Below, piece by piece: positions 53,772 through 64,000 of a stretch of DNA of 64,000 nt. The stretch's first letter is position 1. Every line of letters starts with the position of its first letter. Both the position numbers and the translations under genes were made by a program. The stretch spans positions 100,232,999 to 100,296,998 of the forward strand of contig NC_080166.1 of NCBI RefSeq assembly GCF_950295315.1, read 5' to 3'. Source of the DNA: Erinaceus europaeus (lineage: Eukaryota; Chordata; Mammalia; Eulipotyphla; Erinaceidae). Below the pieces are notes generated by a model that saw only the letters and a list, made by a program, of their open reading frames with translations, was not told the DNA's origin and did no database searches.

Positions 53772-56700
53772 TAAAATGTTATTTATTTATTCATAAAATG
53801 GAAATATTGACAAGATAGGATAAGAGGGGTACAATTCCACATAAGTACCACCACCAGAACTCCATATCCAATCCCCTCCTTTGATAGCTTTCCTATTCTT
53901 AACCCACTGGGAGTATGGACCCAGGGTCATTATGGGGTAGAGAAGGTGGAAGGTCTTCTGTAATTGTTTCACCACTGAACATAGGCATTGCCAGGTTGAT
54001 CCGTACTCCCAGCCTGCCTATCTCTTTCCCTAGTGGGGCAGGGAACTGGGGAGTTGAGGTTCTAGGACACATTGGTGGATTCGCCTGCCCAGGTAATTCA
54101 GGTTGGCATCAAGGTACCATCTGGAACCTAGTGGCTGAAAAAGAGTTAACATATAAATCAGAACAAATTGTTGACTAACCATGAACCTAAAGGTAAGAAT
54201 ATTGCACATGAAGATTTGGAGTCTTCGTTTTGGAAAAATCTGGCAGGTCTATTTTAAGTATATTACAATGGGGCATGACTTTACTAGTTTTTGCTTGAGC
54301 CTGACTGCTAGTATGTAGGTGGACCCAAGTAATTGTCTGGGGAGATGATATTATGGTTGGAAAAGGACTAGAAACCTGGATCAGGGAAGAGTAGCTCCCA
54401 AATAGGGAAATTATATGAATATTGTTAACTGTATAACCCAATCAATTTGATCTGGTGCCCATATTTAGAACAAGAACCTATGTAACCTCTGCATCCCTGT
54501 AGGTCTGAGCTCACATTCTGTGGTCATGGCTAGGAACATTCCTGGCCGCACTAATTTCAGGACCCATCTTCCTTGGGTGATAGGTAGAGTATGTTATCCA
54601 ACCTCCCTTCAGGGGATGGAACATTCATTATAATTGTTGATCCACATTGAGGGCAAGGATTTATAGGGTGCCACAAAGGGGTACATTATGTTGTTCCTGA
54701 TGGAGATGACCAGTGACAGTGGCAAGAAGGATCTGTTAGAGGTCTGGGCCCATCATGTCTATGTGGGAATCCCAGGACTCCCTGACCAGGACCCCAGGTG
54801 ATGAGGTGGCCTGGTAGTGACCAAAGAGTCATCATTAAAGTTTGCCCGTCTCTTGCCCTTATTCAGCTTTTGTAGTCCTTACTTTGTCTGACAAGGTTAA
54901 CTTTGGAGTGATTGAGGGATGTGTAGTAGGAGATAGGTGAGTGGGGTATCTAGGTAAGAAGAAACTATTTCGTTAGGTACTCTATGATGTCATTTTTGGT
55001 CTTTCTACTTGCTTGCTACACTTATTGACTCACTGAATGGACCCTGGTCTATATCTAGGTTTTAAGGTTTGTTAATGGGTGTACCACCCAAACTGAAATT
55101 AAGGAGTCCTATGAGCTACAAAATGTCTTACCACGGTAATGAGGCTCAAGAGTTGTCATCCCACACCTGATGTCTCTGGACACAGTCCGAAGTGAAACAT
55201 GCCAACGTCGTACTGGTTGCATTGACTGGGTTAGAATCAGCAGATGCTGTATTAGTTGGTATGAATTGAGAGAAACATGCAGGAAAAGTGAGCCCTACCC
55301 TAGAAATTCCAGGACTGGGGAAAATATGGGCTTTATAGAGGAAGTGGTAGGTTCCTGCTGTCTTAGGGTTTAAGAAGGCAATAGGTAGTTATTGCTATAA
55401 TCAATTTATTTGGCAATTGGGTTAATTTTAAAAATTCCATTGTTAGTATTTGCTGCATCATAGACTATCTCACCATAATGTATGTCCTTTCATGCTATTT
55501 ACATATAGCGGTGTATTATAAAGTAACACCACCAGTTGCTTCTGTTCTCCCTGGTCCAAGCTTTTAGATTTAATATTTCAAAGAACAAGTCATTATTAGA
55601 AATGTATTAACAATTTTAACGCATTGTTAGAATACAATCTGATTACCAATTTGAAGTTTTAAGTGCTTAGGTTGAAGGAACATATACTCAGATATATGGT
55701 GTATTAATCATAAAATTTGAGACATGCAATCAATTTTTCCCCTCTCATATTAATTAAGTAGTGATTTTTGAGACTATAAGTTAATAGGAGTATATATTAA
55801 CACCATTTCCACCACCAAAAGTCTTTGTCCTCCAGTGAAGCTGAATATCTACTTTCACCCTCCACCCAAAGATTTTTACTTTGGTGCCCTACTCCAAACT
55901 CAGTCAGATTCTGCTTTGAGTTTCCATTTCTGTTCTTCTTTCTCAACTTCTGTTTATTAGTGGGATCAACCCTACTCATATTTATCTTTCTAACTTATCT
56001 CACTTAACATAATTCCTTCTAGCTCCATCCAAGATGGGCCAGAGAGGATGGGTTCATTATTCTTAATAGCTGTGTAGTATTCCATTGTGTAAATGTACCA
56101 CAACTTTCTCAGCCATTCATTTGTTGTTGGGCAACTGGTTTGCTTCCATGTTTTAGCTATTATTAATTGTGCTGCTATGAACATAGTTGTACACATATCT
56201 TTTTGGTTAGGTGTTATGGAGTACTTGGGGTATATCCCTAGAAGAGAAATTACTGAATCATATGGGAAGTCTATTTCTAGCCTTGTGAAGGTTCTGCAGG
56301 CTGCTCCACAGAGTTTGGGCCAGTTTACATTCTCACCAGTATTGTAGGAGTGTTCCTTTGTCCCCACAACTTCTCTAGTAGTTGTTGCTGCTGTTACTTT
56401 TAATGTATGATATTCTCACAGGGGTGAGGTGGTATCTCAATGTTGTCTTTATTTGCATTTTTCTAACAATCAGTTACCTGGAGTCATTTTTCATATATTT
56501 GTTAGCCTTTTGGGTCTCTTCTGTAGTGAATATTCTGTTCATATTTTCTGCCCATTTTTGGATGGGGTTGTTTGCTTTTTTATTGTTAAGTGTGGTGAGT
56601 TCTTTGTATTTTTTGGTTATTAGCCTCTTGTCCGATGTGTGGCATATGAAGATCTTCTCCCATTCTGTAGTGGGTCTCTTCATTTGGGTGATGGTTTCTT

Positions 56701-57035
56701 TTGCTGTGCAGAAGCTTTTCAATTTGATGTAGTCCCACTGGTTTATTTTTTTTTTTAGTCTTCCTTGCAGTTGGGTTTGTATGATGAAAGGTGTCCTTGA
56801 GGTTTAGATGGGAAAGTGTTCTACCAATGTTTTCCTCTAAGTATTTGATAGTTTCTGGTCTAACATCTATTTGATTTACTTGGAATTGACTTTTGTTTTT
56901 GGTGAGATAAAGTGATTCAGTTTCATTCTTCTGCATGTTTTAACCTGCACCATTTATTGAAGAGAGCCTCCTTCTTCCATTTAATAATCTGGTCCCCTTA
57001 GTAAAAAATTAGATGTTCCTAGGTGTGCATGTGTG
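53772..57035 (-). mobile_element. Mid-age L1, 3.3 kb, with long-form 3' UTR
   Basis: A 3' UTR of about 2.2 kb is followed by the ORF2 C-terminal part and 5' truncation near 57035. The segment at about 54190-55030 (attctgtggtcatggctagg, gggatggaacattcattataa) is absent from the young L1 copies here, so the younger lineage has a shortened 3' UTR. Confidence 0.82.
55990..56990 (-). pseudogene. L1 ORF2 C-terminal third, decayed
   Basis: Frames at 55990-56367 (KLWYIYTMEYYTAIKNNEPI, WMELEGIMLSE), 56474-56722 (KSFCTAKETITQMKRPTTEW) and 56586-56936 together cover the C-terminal ORF2 region, with frameshifts and a Lys-rich insertion near 56750. No catalytic domain remains. Confidence 0.82.
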
Positions 57036-57484
57036 TGTTTCAACTTTTACCTGTGAGTGAGATTATCCCATATTTGTAGTTTTAGTGATGTTAGGTTCTA
57101 ATATCTCACATAAGTTGAAGGGTTAGTTCTTCCCTAGAGGTGTGTCCTCCCAGAAACTTCTCTAATTTTTTACTTCTGTTATCTTACTATATCTTCCTTT
57201 CTATATATAGAATTGTATCGTGTGCTGCTTAATTATATCATCAATATGTTAATATAGTATTGATAAAATATTAGCATACTGTGTACTAGTAAGTATATTT
57301 ATGTCTTTACAGTTGTCTGTCATTTATTATGGTTAGTCAGTTCTAGACTACCATGAAGTAGGGTTCTTTATTTATAAATTGAATATTTTCATAGTTAGAG
57401 CATGGAAAACCCGCTTACAACCTTCTAACTATGGGTTTTAACATTATTAGAGCCCTCTAGACATGAAATAACACCATTTTAGCT

Positions 57485-57709
57485 TCACTTCCTTGTTGAA
57501 AAAGACAGTAGCCGTTGCACAGCTATTTTTTCGTCTTTATGGATGGAGCAAATGGTAGACTCCTTCAAGTCATAATGGCAGGCAACCTCCACAATTTTCT
57601 TGCCATCGTTTGTCATACCAAAGAGTTTCACCTTCTCTTGGATGGTAAGCATCTTCCTCTGGGGTTTAGTTTCATTGTCAGAAGGCTTAGCAACACATTT
57701 TAGAGCCAT
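57485..57709 (-). pseudogene. Tigger/pogo-like transposase N-terminus
   Basis: A 74-codon frame starts MALKCVAKPSDNETKPQRK and has an HTH-like segment (LTIQEKVKLFGM...VACHYDLKESTICSIHKDEK). This fits the psq/CENP-B-type helix-turn-helix that binds transposon ends. The DDE catalytic domain is missing. A host gene of this type is unlikely because both flanks look like transposon ends. Confidence 0.6.
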
Positions 57710-57846
57710 TTTGTAGAGCTTAGATAAAGGTTCTCAGAAATCACAAACACTTATAAGAGCAAAGATGCTTCTGATGTGTAGTGATGTAGAAGCAAGTATG
57801 AGAGAAACATGCTCTGATTGGCTTGGTTTCACCACTCTTGATTTCT

Positions 57847-57950
57847 CCCATCCAAGTACTAACCAGGCCCGACCCTGCTTAGCTTCCGAGATCAGACTAG
57901 CTTCCGAGATCAGACGAGATTGGGTGTCTTCAGGGTGGTATGGCCGTAGA
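57847..57950 (-). pseudogene. 5S rRNA retropseudogene, 3' truncated
   Basis: The minus strand reads TCTACGGCCATACCACCCTGA, then CTGATCTCGGAAGCTA and AAGCAGGGTCGGGCCTGG to TACTTGGATGGGAG, the 5S rRNA order. It ends about 30 nt short of the mature 3' end. An 18-bp segment (GTCTGATCTCGGAAGCTA) is duplicated in tandem. A perfect 17-bp TSD, caccactcttgatttct, lies at 57830-57846 and 57951-57967. There is no poly(A). Confidence 0.95.
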
Positions 57951-58434
57951 CACCACTCTTGATTTCTAACACACACAAGGAGTGTTTGAGTGCCTGTACC
58001 TGGCATTGAAGGTTTTGTAGGGGTACTCAAATATATATACCTATAGTCCATTTGTACAGTAATTTTAATTTTAACTGTAATACAGGGGTATATAATTGAC
58101 TCAGACAAATGAGCACACTTTGTATCATTTTAACTGTCTCAATCTACTTTTTAATGAATATATTTGAAAAAACCACAATAGAGTGAAGCCATGAAAGTCA
58201 AAGCATGAAGTGGTGAGGAATAACTGTATATAAGTATGTTAACATATATTGATAAATATATATCATATTTCATGTCATATAGAATACATATATTATTTTT
58301 ACAAATATAATCATTATTTATATCATATTTATATATTTTTTACACGTAAGTTAAACTATCGCAAGGGTAAAAATCTCATACCATCTAAAGAAGGGGGCTT
58401 TATTTCTTGAGTTTTCCCTGGCCTTATAATTTTA

Positions 58435-58606
58435 TTTTATTTTATTATTTCTTTATTGGAGGATTAATGCCTTATAGTCAACAGTAAACACAATAGTTTG
58501 TACATGCATAACATTTCCCAGTTTTCCACATAACAATACAACCCCTACTTGGTCCTCTGTCATCATGTTCCAGGACCTGAAATCTCTCCCATACCCACCC
58601 CATGGG
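58435..58606 (-). mobile_element. Short old-type L1 3' end with TSD
   Basis: ttattggaggattaatgcc, gtacatgcataacatttccc and atcatgttccaggacctgaa match the old L1 3' end. A 12-bp TSD, cttataatttta, lies at 58423-58434 and 58607-58618. It is truncated to about 170 bp. Confidence 0.88.
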
Positions 58607-58618
58607 CTTATAATTTTA

Positions 58619-59570
58619 AAAGCTATCTTCTCACAGCTTTTAAAAAGGCTCCAAAAAAAATATTGGTTCTCAGCCATGAGCGAGTCTCAAAGTGGGTCAT
58701 TCAATTCTAATGCATTCTTCTCAGTAGTAAGAGCTCTGAACATATCAGTTACTTTACTAAATGACCTTTCTTATATCTACTCAAACTGAAAAATAAACGC
58801 AGATCTAAAACAATGTAGCTTAATTCTGTACTAAGAAAAGACTATAGAATTAGGAGGTGCTGAGTAACTCTTTGCCAAGAATAGCTCCCCAATGCTTACT
58901 CTGGGACATGCACATGTTTAGAGCAACAGACACACAGCATAGTGTTTTCATTACCACAGGGGTGGAGCAGACTTACATGTTATTTTAATTTAATCTCCCT
59001 CTGAGGAAAAGGAGAGTAATTCTTATCAATTACACACCTTTGCTCCATCTTAATTTACTCTTGTTCTCTTAATAAGCATGACTCATTAAAGAAGACTGCC
59101 TAAATAGGGAATTCATTTCATGTAGACATATATTTTTCTTCTTTATTTATTTATGTAGGTGTTCTAGATGTGAAGGAAAGGATGTTATAACTGCTACTGT
59201 TAGGAAAAAATATTGTAGATTTCATTTTACTGTCAACAAATTTTCTGAACAGGAGAGGTAATTTTCTTGACTTCCAAGTCCTAAGAGAATTCTAGAAATT
59301 GGCCTGGAGGTAGCTGACAAATTGATTGTTAGTTAGACTGACCTTAAGGTTGTTCAAATCAGAACACAGCCCAAGCTTTCTACACATTAAATTTCAACCC
59401 CCATCTCAAACTCCCTTGTCTAACAGAATTGACTTTTTAAGAAATCTGGAGTTTATACCAGGCTTAGAATATGGCAGAATCATGCCTTACTACTTGAGGC
59501 ATAAGGTGGTTTGTTTGTTTTTAGACAGTATATGTCAACTTTTGATGCTATGCTAGTACCTGATAAAACC
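58619..59570. other. Unique DNA, about 0.95 kb
   Basis: No repeat, exon or RNA gene is recognised. Confidence 0.35.
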
Positions 59571-59583
59571 TGTTTATCTTTTT

Positions 59584-60194
59584 AAAAAAATATTTCTTAA
59601 TTTCTTTATTCCCTTTTTTTCCCCTTGTTGTCTTATTGTTGTAGTTATTATTGTTGTAGTTGTTGGATAGGACAGAGAGAAATGGAGAGAGGAGGAGAAG
59701 ATAAAGAGGGGGAGAGAAAGAGAGACACCTGCAGACCTGCTTCATTGCTTGTGAAGCAACTCCCCTGCAGATGGATGCCGGGGGCTCGAACCAAGACCCT
59801 TCTCCAGTCCTTGCATTTTGTGCCACCTGCACTTAACCCGCTGCGCTACCACCCTGTTGTTAAAATTCGGAGGCTCCAGCTGGCCGGGCTAGCTTCACGG
59901 GCTGGTAACAGAGACGACCAGAGACATACGGCTGGGCAGGGAAGCTGTATTTCTTTATTCAGGAACAACGATTTATAAACTAAACCAAACTAATCACCAA
60001 ACAGAACTCTGTTGCCTCTTTCCCCCACGGCGGTGCCAAGCACTCTCGAACTCTGGAACCCTGGAACTCTCTCGGGGTTCCTTGGGCCGGGGACAAGCGG
60101 GTCCACGAAACTAGCAAGACTGAACCAATTTTCTTGGCAGGGGGAGAGCTAGAACAACCCAATGTAAAGCATACAACACCACCCAGATCCCAAA
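59584..60194 (-). mobile_element. SINE-A copy split by a solo LTR
   Basis: 59584-59854 is an antisense SINE-A up to gctaccaccc in the head. The last bases (ccacccagatccc) lie at 60179-60191 after the LTR. Similar flanks (cctgtttatcttttt, tctgtttttctta) suggest its TSD. The host SINE gives the pre-insertion site exactly. Confidence 0.85.
59855..60178 (-). mobile_element. Solo LTR, Y lineage, with perfect 6-bp TSD
   Basis: In antisense it runs tgttgttaaaattcgg to aagcatacaaca, 324 bp, and is the reverse complement of the LTR family at 42230-42564. Minus-strand AATAAA is the complement of tttatt at 59954-59959. TSD ccaccc lies at 59849-59854 and 60179-60184. Proviral LTR-LTR recombination is the usual origin. 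Confidence 0.95.
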
Positions 60195-60399
60195 GTCTGT
60201 TTTTCTTATACCAACCTTGTATCTCCATTAGTTGGTCTTTTAAGCAGCAAGCATGAAATCTTCTTTCAGTATCAATAGCATGGTCAAAATGTGAAATTGT
60301 GCTCTGTAAGTAGGCTCTGTACTATAGAACTATACCACAAAGATATCAGTGAAACAGTTCAGGACCTCAACACCACAAGTAAAGTGTATTTAGAGACTC

Positions 60400-60625
60400 A
60401 ACTCTATTGGCAAGTGAAACTAAAGATTGAATAAATTTGGCTTCATAAAATTAAAAAAATCTTCTACACATCAAAAGAAAATTCCACAAGAAGTAACAGG
60501 CAACCTAGCAAATGGGAGAAGATACTTTCACATCATGCATTTGACCAGTGGTTGATATCAGACATCTATAAAAAACTCATACAGCTCCACAACAAAAACA
60601 ACAAATAACCCAATAAAATTACCCA
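60400..60625 (+). mobile_element. Ancient L1 ORF2 remnant
   Basis: Landmarks include tttggcttcataaaattaaaa, atgggagaagatactttcac and gacatctataaaaaactcat, in the order of the ORF2 C-terminal region, with no open frame. Confidence 0.65.
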
Positions 60626-60939
60626 TAAATAAAGAAGTATGTTATTTTCCTATAGATTGATATCATTAATATTTAACATTATATATATCTGTATATATAT
60701 ATATAATTAGCAGCAGCTTATTCACTTTCTGAGATAGGCCTTATTGTTCCAATGTCATATTACTATATATAATACTGCAATAATATCTTTTCCAAATGTA
60801 AATTTGGAGGTCTTTGGAATCTTCTCAGTTTTATTAAGCAAAGGAACATTTTTCTATGAAATGATTCCTTTGGTTCATACAAGAAGATGATGTAGGTTCC
60901 TTTCCCCCCACATGCTTGTCAGTTTTTAGCAGTATACAT
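60626..60939. other. No gene; short (TA)n tract
   Basis: A tatatatatctgtatatata tract at about 60680-60706 lies in otherwise unassigned AT-rich DNA. Confidence 0.35.
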
Positions 60940-61180
60940 TTTTTTTGTTTATTTGTTTCCCACCATATTTATCCCTGGTGCTCAGAGCTTACATAACTCC
61001 ACTATTCCCAATGGCCATTTTAAAAAATTTCTTTTTGATAGAGCATTAGAGAGGAAGAGGGAGAGACAGGGAGAGAAGGAGAGACAGAGAGAAGTAGCGA
61101 CATCACAGAACTGCTCTCCTGTTCCTAAAGCTTCTCTTCTACAGGTGCTACAAATGGTGGCCCAGCAACACATTTGAAAT
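60940..61180 (-). mobile_element. Old composite SINE, antisense
   Basis: catatttatccctggtgctcag...ctccactattcccaatggcc is a decayed 3' module. A GA-rich body and gcttctcttctacaggtgc follow. The head is degraded. Confidence 0.55.
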
Positions 61181-63020
61181 AGTTTTGAATTCTGTGGCAT
61201 GTTCCCTCAAGTGACAGTTTCACTCCTATCTTTTTGTTCCTTTTCCACTAAATCTTTTTCATGCTCTCAGATTTTAAGCATCGAATATACCATATAAATT
61301 TGATTTATATGAAAATAAAAATTTGATTTTTATTTGATTTTCTGAAAATAAAGGATAATTTTTCTTAGGAGAGCAATTAAATATTATATGCCCCTTTTGT
61401 CTACAGAATTTATTGATGCATTCACAACTGTTTTATGATCACTTCTTTTCCTTTTGTATAATTGTTCATCAACTTTGAAATAAAGATTATCAGGAATTCA
61501 GCATTATCATAATGGTTGAATAGAATGGCAAAGAATTTTCAGATTTATACTGCAGAAAGTCATCCTTAAAACTCATTGTCTTTCCATCAGACTTATTCCT
61601 TATCGATTTATGTAGTTTAAAAATACATGCACGTGCTTAATGTACACATATACAGAATGTTCTTCATGCCCTTGGAGGGTATAATAATTCAATACCTTGT
61701 ACAAAGACTTTTGTGTGTATTTTTTCTCTTCATTCTTTTAGTTTTCTTTCTTCTTCTTTTTTGATTTTCACTTCTTAATCTATCCTTTGCCCTTCTAATA
61801 TTGTGATGACCGAGGTTAAAAATCAACATAAATATATGTGTGTTTTCTTAGCCTTTTTGGTCATTCTCAAAATAGTGTATTTGTATGTAATAATATGCAT
61901 TCTTCTTTTCCAAGGTAACCATAGAAACATGGTCTGTAGTGTACAATGAGCTTTGGAATTTAGATGATTTGAAATAAGAACAAATATATTTCCTGCATTG
62001 AGGAGAACACTTTAATTTTTTTCCCTCCCTCCAGTGTGTTAGGGATGTAGGCTTCATGTGAATAATAGATAGATGATATTTTTTGACTTTGTGAAATTAA
62101 ATCCAGCAAGTATTGGAATCTTGATCTGGTGGTTTGTTGATGTGAACTCACAGAGAATTATTGGTAACTTTACGTCAATGATTATAAAATGAGATTTTAA
62201 GAAAATAGAATACATTCAATAGCTAAACTAAGATAAATAGTGTATCACCATCTCAAAAATAGTTGTCAGAAATTACCTTGATTTGTAACCATTTCTATCA
62301 GTAGTTAATTGGTGCCAAAATTTGTCAAGAATGTTTTGAAAACTCAACCTTATGCCTCAGGCTACCCTGGCCTAAACCTACACCAACCATTTGCTTGCTA
62401 TATAATTCTGTAACACTCTCCTTTACAAAGGAGGTTGCATTTCAGACTTTAACAAATAAATAGCTCTCATGAACTAGGAAATATTTGGAATACAGTCTTG
62501 TTTTTGCTACTGACCAAGGTTTATATGTAGGTACTTTTTTGACCACAAGTCCAAAACAGTTTGAGAGCTAGTATGACAAAGTCATGACACTTGTCCTTCC
62601 AAACAGCAAATCAGAAGGTGTTAATGTGTTCACCTATAGCAAAAGAGGATGGCATAAGTCAAAGCACATTCTCATTAGTCATAGTGAACATGACAAGCAA
62701 TATTTTAAGCAGTACTTCACATTTAGAAATACGAAGAAGCAAGAGGCTATCAAGAATAGAGATGAAGAGGGAAGAAAGCACTACTCACAACCACAGCTAG
62801 TCACCATCATCATTTAGTGCCTTTGCATCCACATACAATAGCCTAGCTTAATATGTACACACTCATAGGAACAGAAATTATCCCCATATAAGGTTTGTGC
62901 ATTTTTGTATTGTAAATTGTTTTTACATTTAGCATATTATCAACATCTTTCAATGCAGTTGCAAAAAAGTTTTATTTTGTAGATTTAATTCGATATTTTA
63001 AAATAGTATTTTTATCGGTC
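61181..63020. other. Unique DNA, about 1.8 kb
   Basis: No repeat or gene is recognised. The 77-codon frame at 62584-62817 has no identifiable domain or splice context. Confidence 0.35.
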
Positions 63021-63036
63021 TAAACATTAAACTTTA

Positions 63037-63234
63037 TTTTTTTATTAAAAATTTTTTTTTTGCCACCAGGGTTATTGCCAGAGATTGGTGCTCCACTGCT
63101 TTTGGTGGCCATTTTTTCAATTTTATTGGATAAGACAGAATTGAGAGAGAAGAGTAGATAGAAAGGGAGTGAGAAAGATAGACACCTGCAGACCTGCTTC
63201 ACCGAGTGTGAAATATTCCCCCCTGCAGGTGGGG
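63037..63234 (-). mobile_element. 5'-truncated SINE-A with TSD
   Basis: The antisense 3' module (gccaccagggttattgccag) and body are present, but the copy ends at ccctgcaggtgggg without the tRNA-like head. The perfect 16-bp TSD taaacattaaacttta (63021-63036, 63235-63250) shows that it inserted in this truncated form. Confidence 0.92.
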
Positions 63235-63250
63235 TAAACATTAAACTTTA

Positions 63251-63904
63251 CATTTCAGAATTTATGAGAAGAAATTTATGATCAGTAATTGTACCCATGT
63301 GTCTAAAAATGTACTATCATTCATTACCACACATAAAGTAAAAAAGGAAAACTAATAAAAAATTGAGAGCATACGTACATTTTTGAAACATAACTGATTT
63401 CCATTTGTTGTTGCTATTTGGTGGAATAGTATTTTCTTAGGCTTCTATTTATGTGTTTAGTGTCAAACATTATTTCTCACTATTTTTCTACTATCTAGAA
63501 GAATTTTGAACATCTCATCACACTCTCAAACTTATCAGTTCTAGTCTGGCCTGGTTGATCTGTAATCAGCTACCCTGCTTCTGTTCAGGAGATTCATTTT
63601 ACCTTCTGATTTGCATCCTCCAACTTCTCTCTGGGTACATTCCTCCATTTTGGCACAGCTCACCATAAATAGTAACCTGAGACAGTGTTAATGCTATATA
63701 CTCTTTTGTGAATTTTGTATCTGAAAGTGCCATTTCCCCATCTTAACATCTCATTAGTAATAGGGTGGAAAAGATAATTATCTCCTATTTCCTTGAAAGG
63801 CTATTCCCAGATTCCACACTTATTCTTCTCTTAAAGAATTTGACGCTTTTATGATTCTTGATCCTTCACAAAACAACTTTCCTATAAGAATATAACACAT
63901 AAGT
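63251..63904. other. No feature recognised
   Basis: Unique AT-rich sequence. Confidence 0.35.
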
Positions 63905-63988
63905 GAATGCAGATGCAACTTTGAGATATTGATCTCAGTTATGTTGGATAAATACCCTGAAGTGAGATTATTGGATTGTAGAGTAGTT
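63905..63988 (-). mobile_element. Ancient L1 ORF2 fragment at window edge
   Basis: atgttggataaataccctgaagtgagattattggattgtagagtag follows the order of the old L1 ORF2 C-terminal region in antisense. It probably continues beyond the window after the T-run. Confidence 0.6.
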
Positions 63989-64000
63989 TTTTTTTTTTTC

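Larger units (their letters stand above)
53535..57130 (-). mobile_element. Old L1 3' end split by another L1
   Basis: 53535-53770 is an old 3' UTR (gcatgcataacatttctcag, cctctgccatcatattccagg) that breaks off at ttgaacttctattttt. It resumes near 57042 with caacttttacctgtgagtgagattatcccat, the expected next block in other copies. The gap is the L1 at 53772-57035. Confidence 0.75.
57300..58232 (-). mobile_element. Probable Tigger/pogo DNA transposon relic
   Basis: The left part has gaagtagggttctttatttataaattgaatatt-type sequence and ends with a transposase start. The right part (57968-58232) ends gaagtggtgaggaataactgtat, resembling the AT-rich ends of mammalian Tigger elements. It is internally deleted, with only the N-terminal region of the transposase left. 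Family assignment rests on memory of Tigger features. Confidence 0.6.

Noticed and set aside
57830..57967. Functional 5S rRNA gene
   Set aside because: It lacks about 30 nt at the 3' end, has an internal duplication and substitutions, and is flanked by a retroposition TSD.
62584..62817. 77-codon frame in unique DNA
   Set aside because: No domain, no splice signals and an overlapping equally long frame; length is within chance for this composition.

Overview
This is vertebrate nuclear DNA, almost certainly from a hedgehog (Erinaceidae, Eulipotyphla). The basis is the repeat content: many copies of tRNA-derived, erinaceid-style SINEs (heads beginning near GGGAGTCGGGCG or GGCCGGGTGGTGG, CT-rich bodies, AATAAATAAA tails), a young L1 lineage with a long distinctive 3' UTR, ancient L1 remnants shared by placentals, and class II (betaretrovirus-like) endogenous retroviruses (ERVs). 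Repeat-family assignment is by eye. I recognise no host protein-coding exon, functional tRNA or snRNA, or CpG island. The window is intergenic or deep-intronic DNA, and its real content is layered mobile elements. There is no operon logic; the history is read from target-site duplications (TSDs) and nesting.

Layout. 1-4.0 kb: unique DNA, SINEs and an L1 tail. 4.06-6.35 kb and 7.67-9.0 kb: two L1 insertions with 5' inversions and TSDs. 10.1-13.9 kb: an old L1 tail broken by a solo LTR, a 2.4-kb young L1 and two SINEs that landed on the same target. 13.9-25.2 kb: unique DNA, old SINEs and L1, and a solo LTR (21.4 kb) whose 3' end carries four 19-bp repeats. 25.2-29.9 kb: a rearranged L1 (5' UTR joined to ORF2) and an ancient L1. 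30.4-34.5 kb: a SINE with an expanded TTC/TTCTCC tail, a head-to-head ERV composite and a solo LTR. 34.7-39.9 kb: old L1 tails, SINEs and unique DNA.

40.0-51.1 kb is the most complex part. One antisense L1 (19-bp TSD) contains two separate ERV insertions. The first (40.0-42.6 kb, 6-bp TSD) is a head-to-head composite of two ERV lineages. The second (44.2-49.2 kb) is an antisense gag-pro-pol provirus lacking its 5' end and any recognisable env. It keeps a major homology region, two zinc knuckles, a TTTAAAC slippery heptamer against the gag stop, a protease active site and an internally deleted pol. Its right end was lost with part of the L1, fusing L1 ORF2 in frame to gag.

51.3-57.1 kb: more nested L1s and SINEs. 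57.3-58.2 kb: a probable Tigger/pogo relic carrying a retroposed 5S rRNA pseudogene. 59.6-60.2 kb: a SINE split by a solo LTR with 6-bp TSD. The rest is unique DNA with a few old elements. I found no convincing novel host system; the notable material is retroelement architecture and a recurrent ORF in the hedgehog L1 3' UTR.
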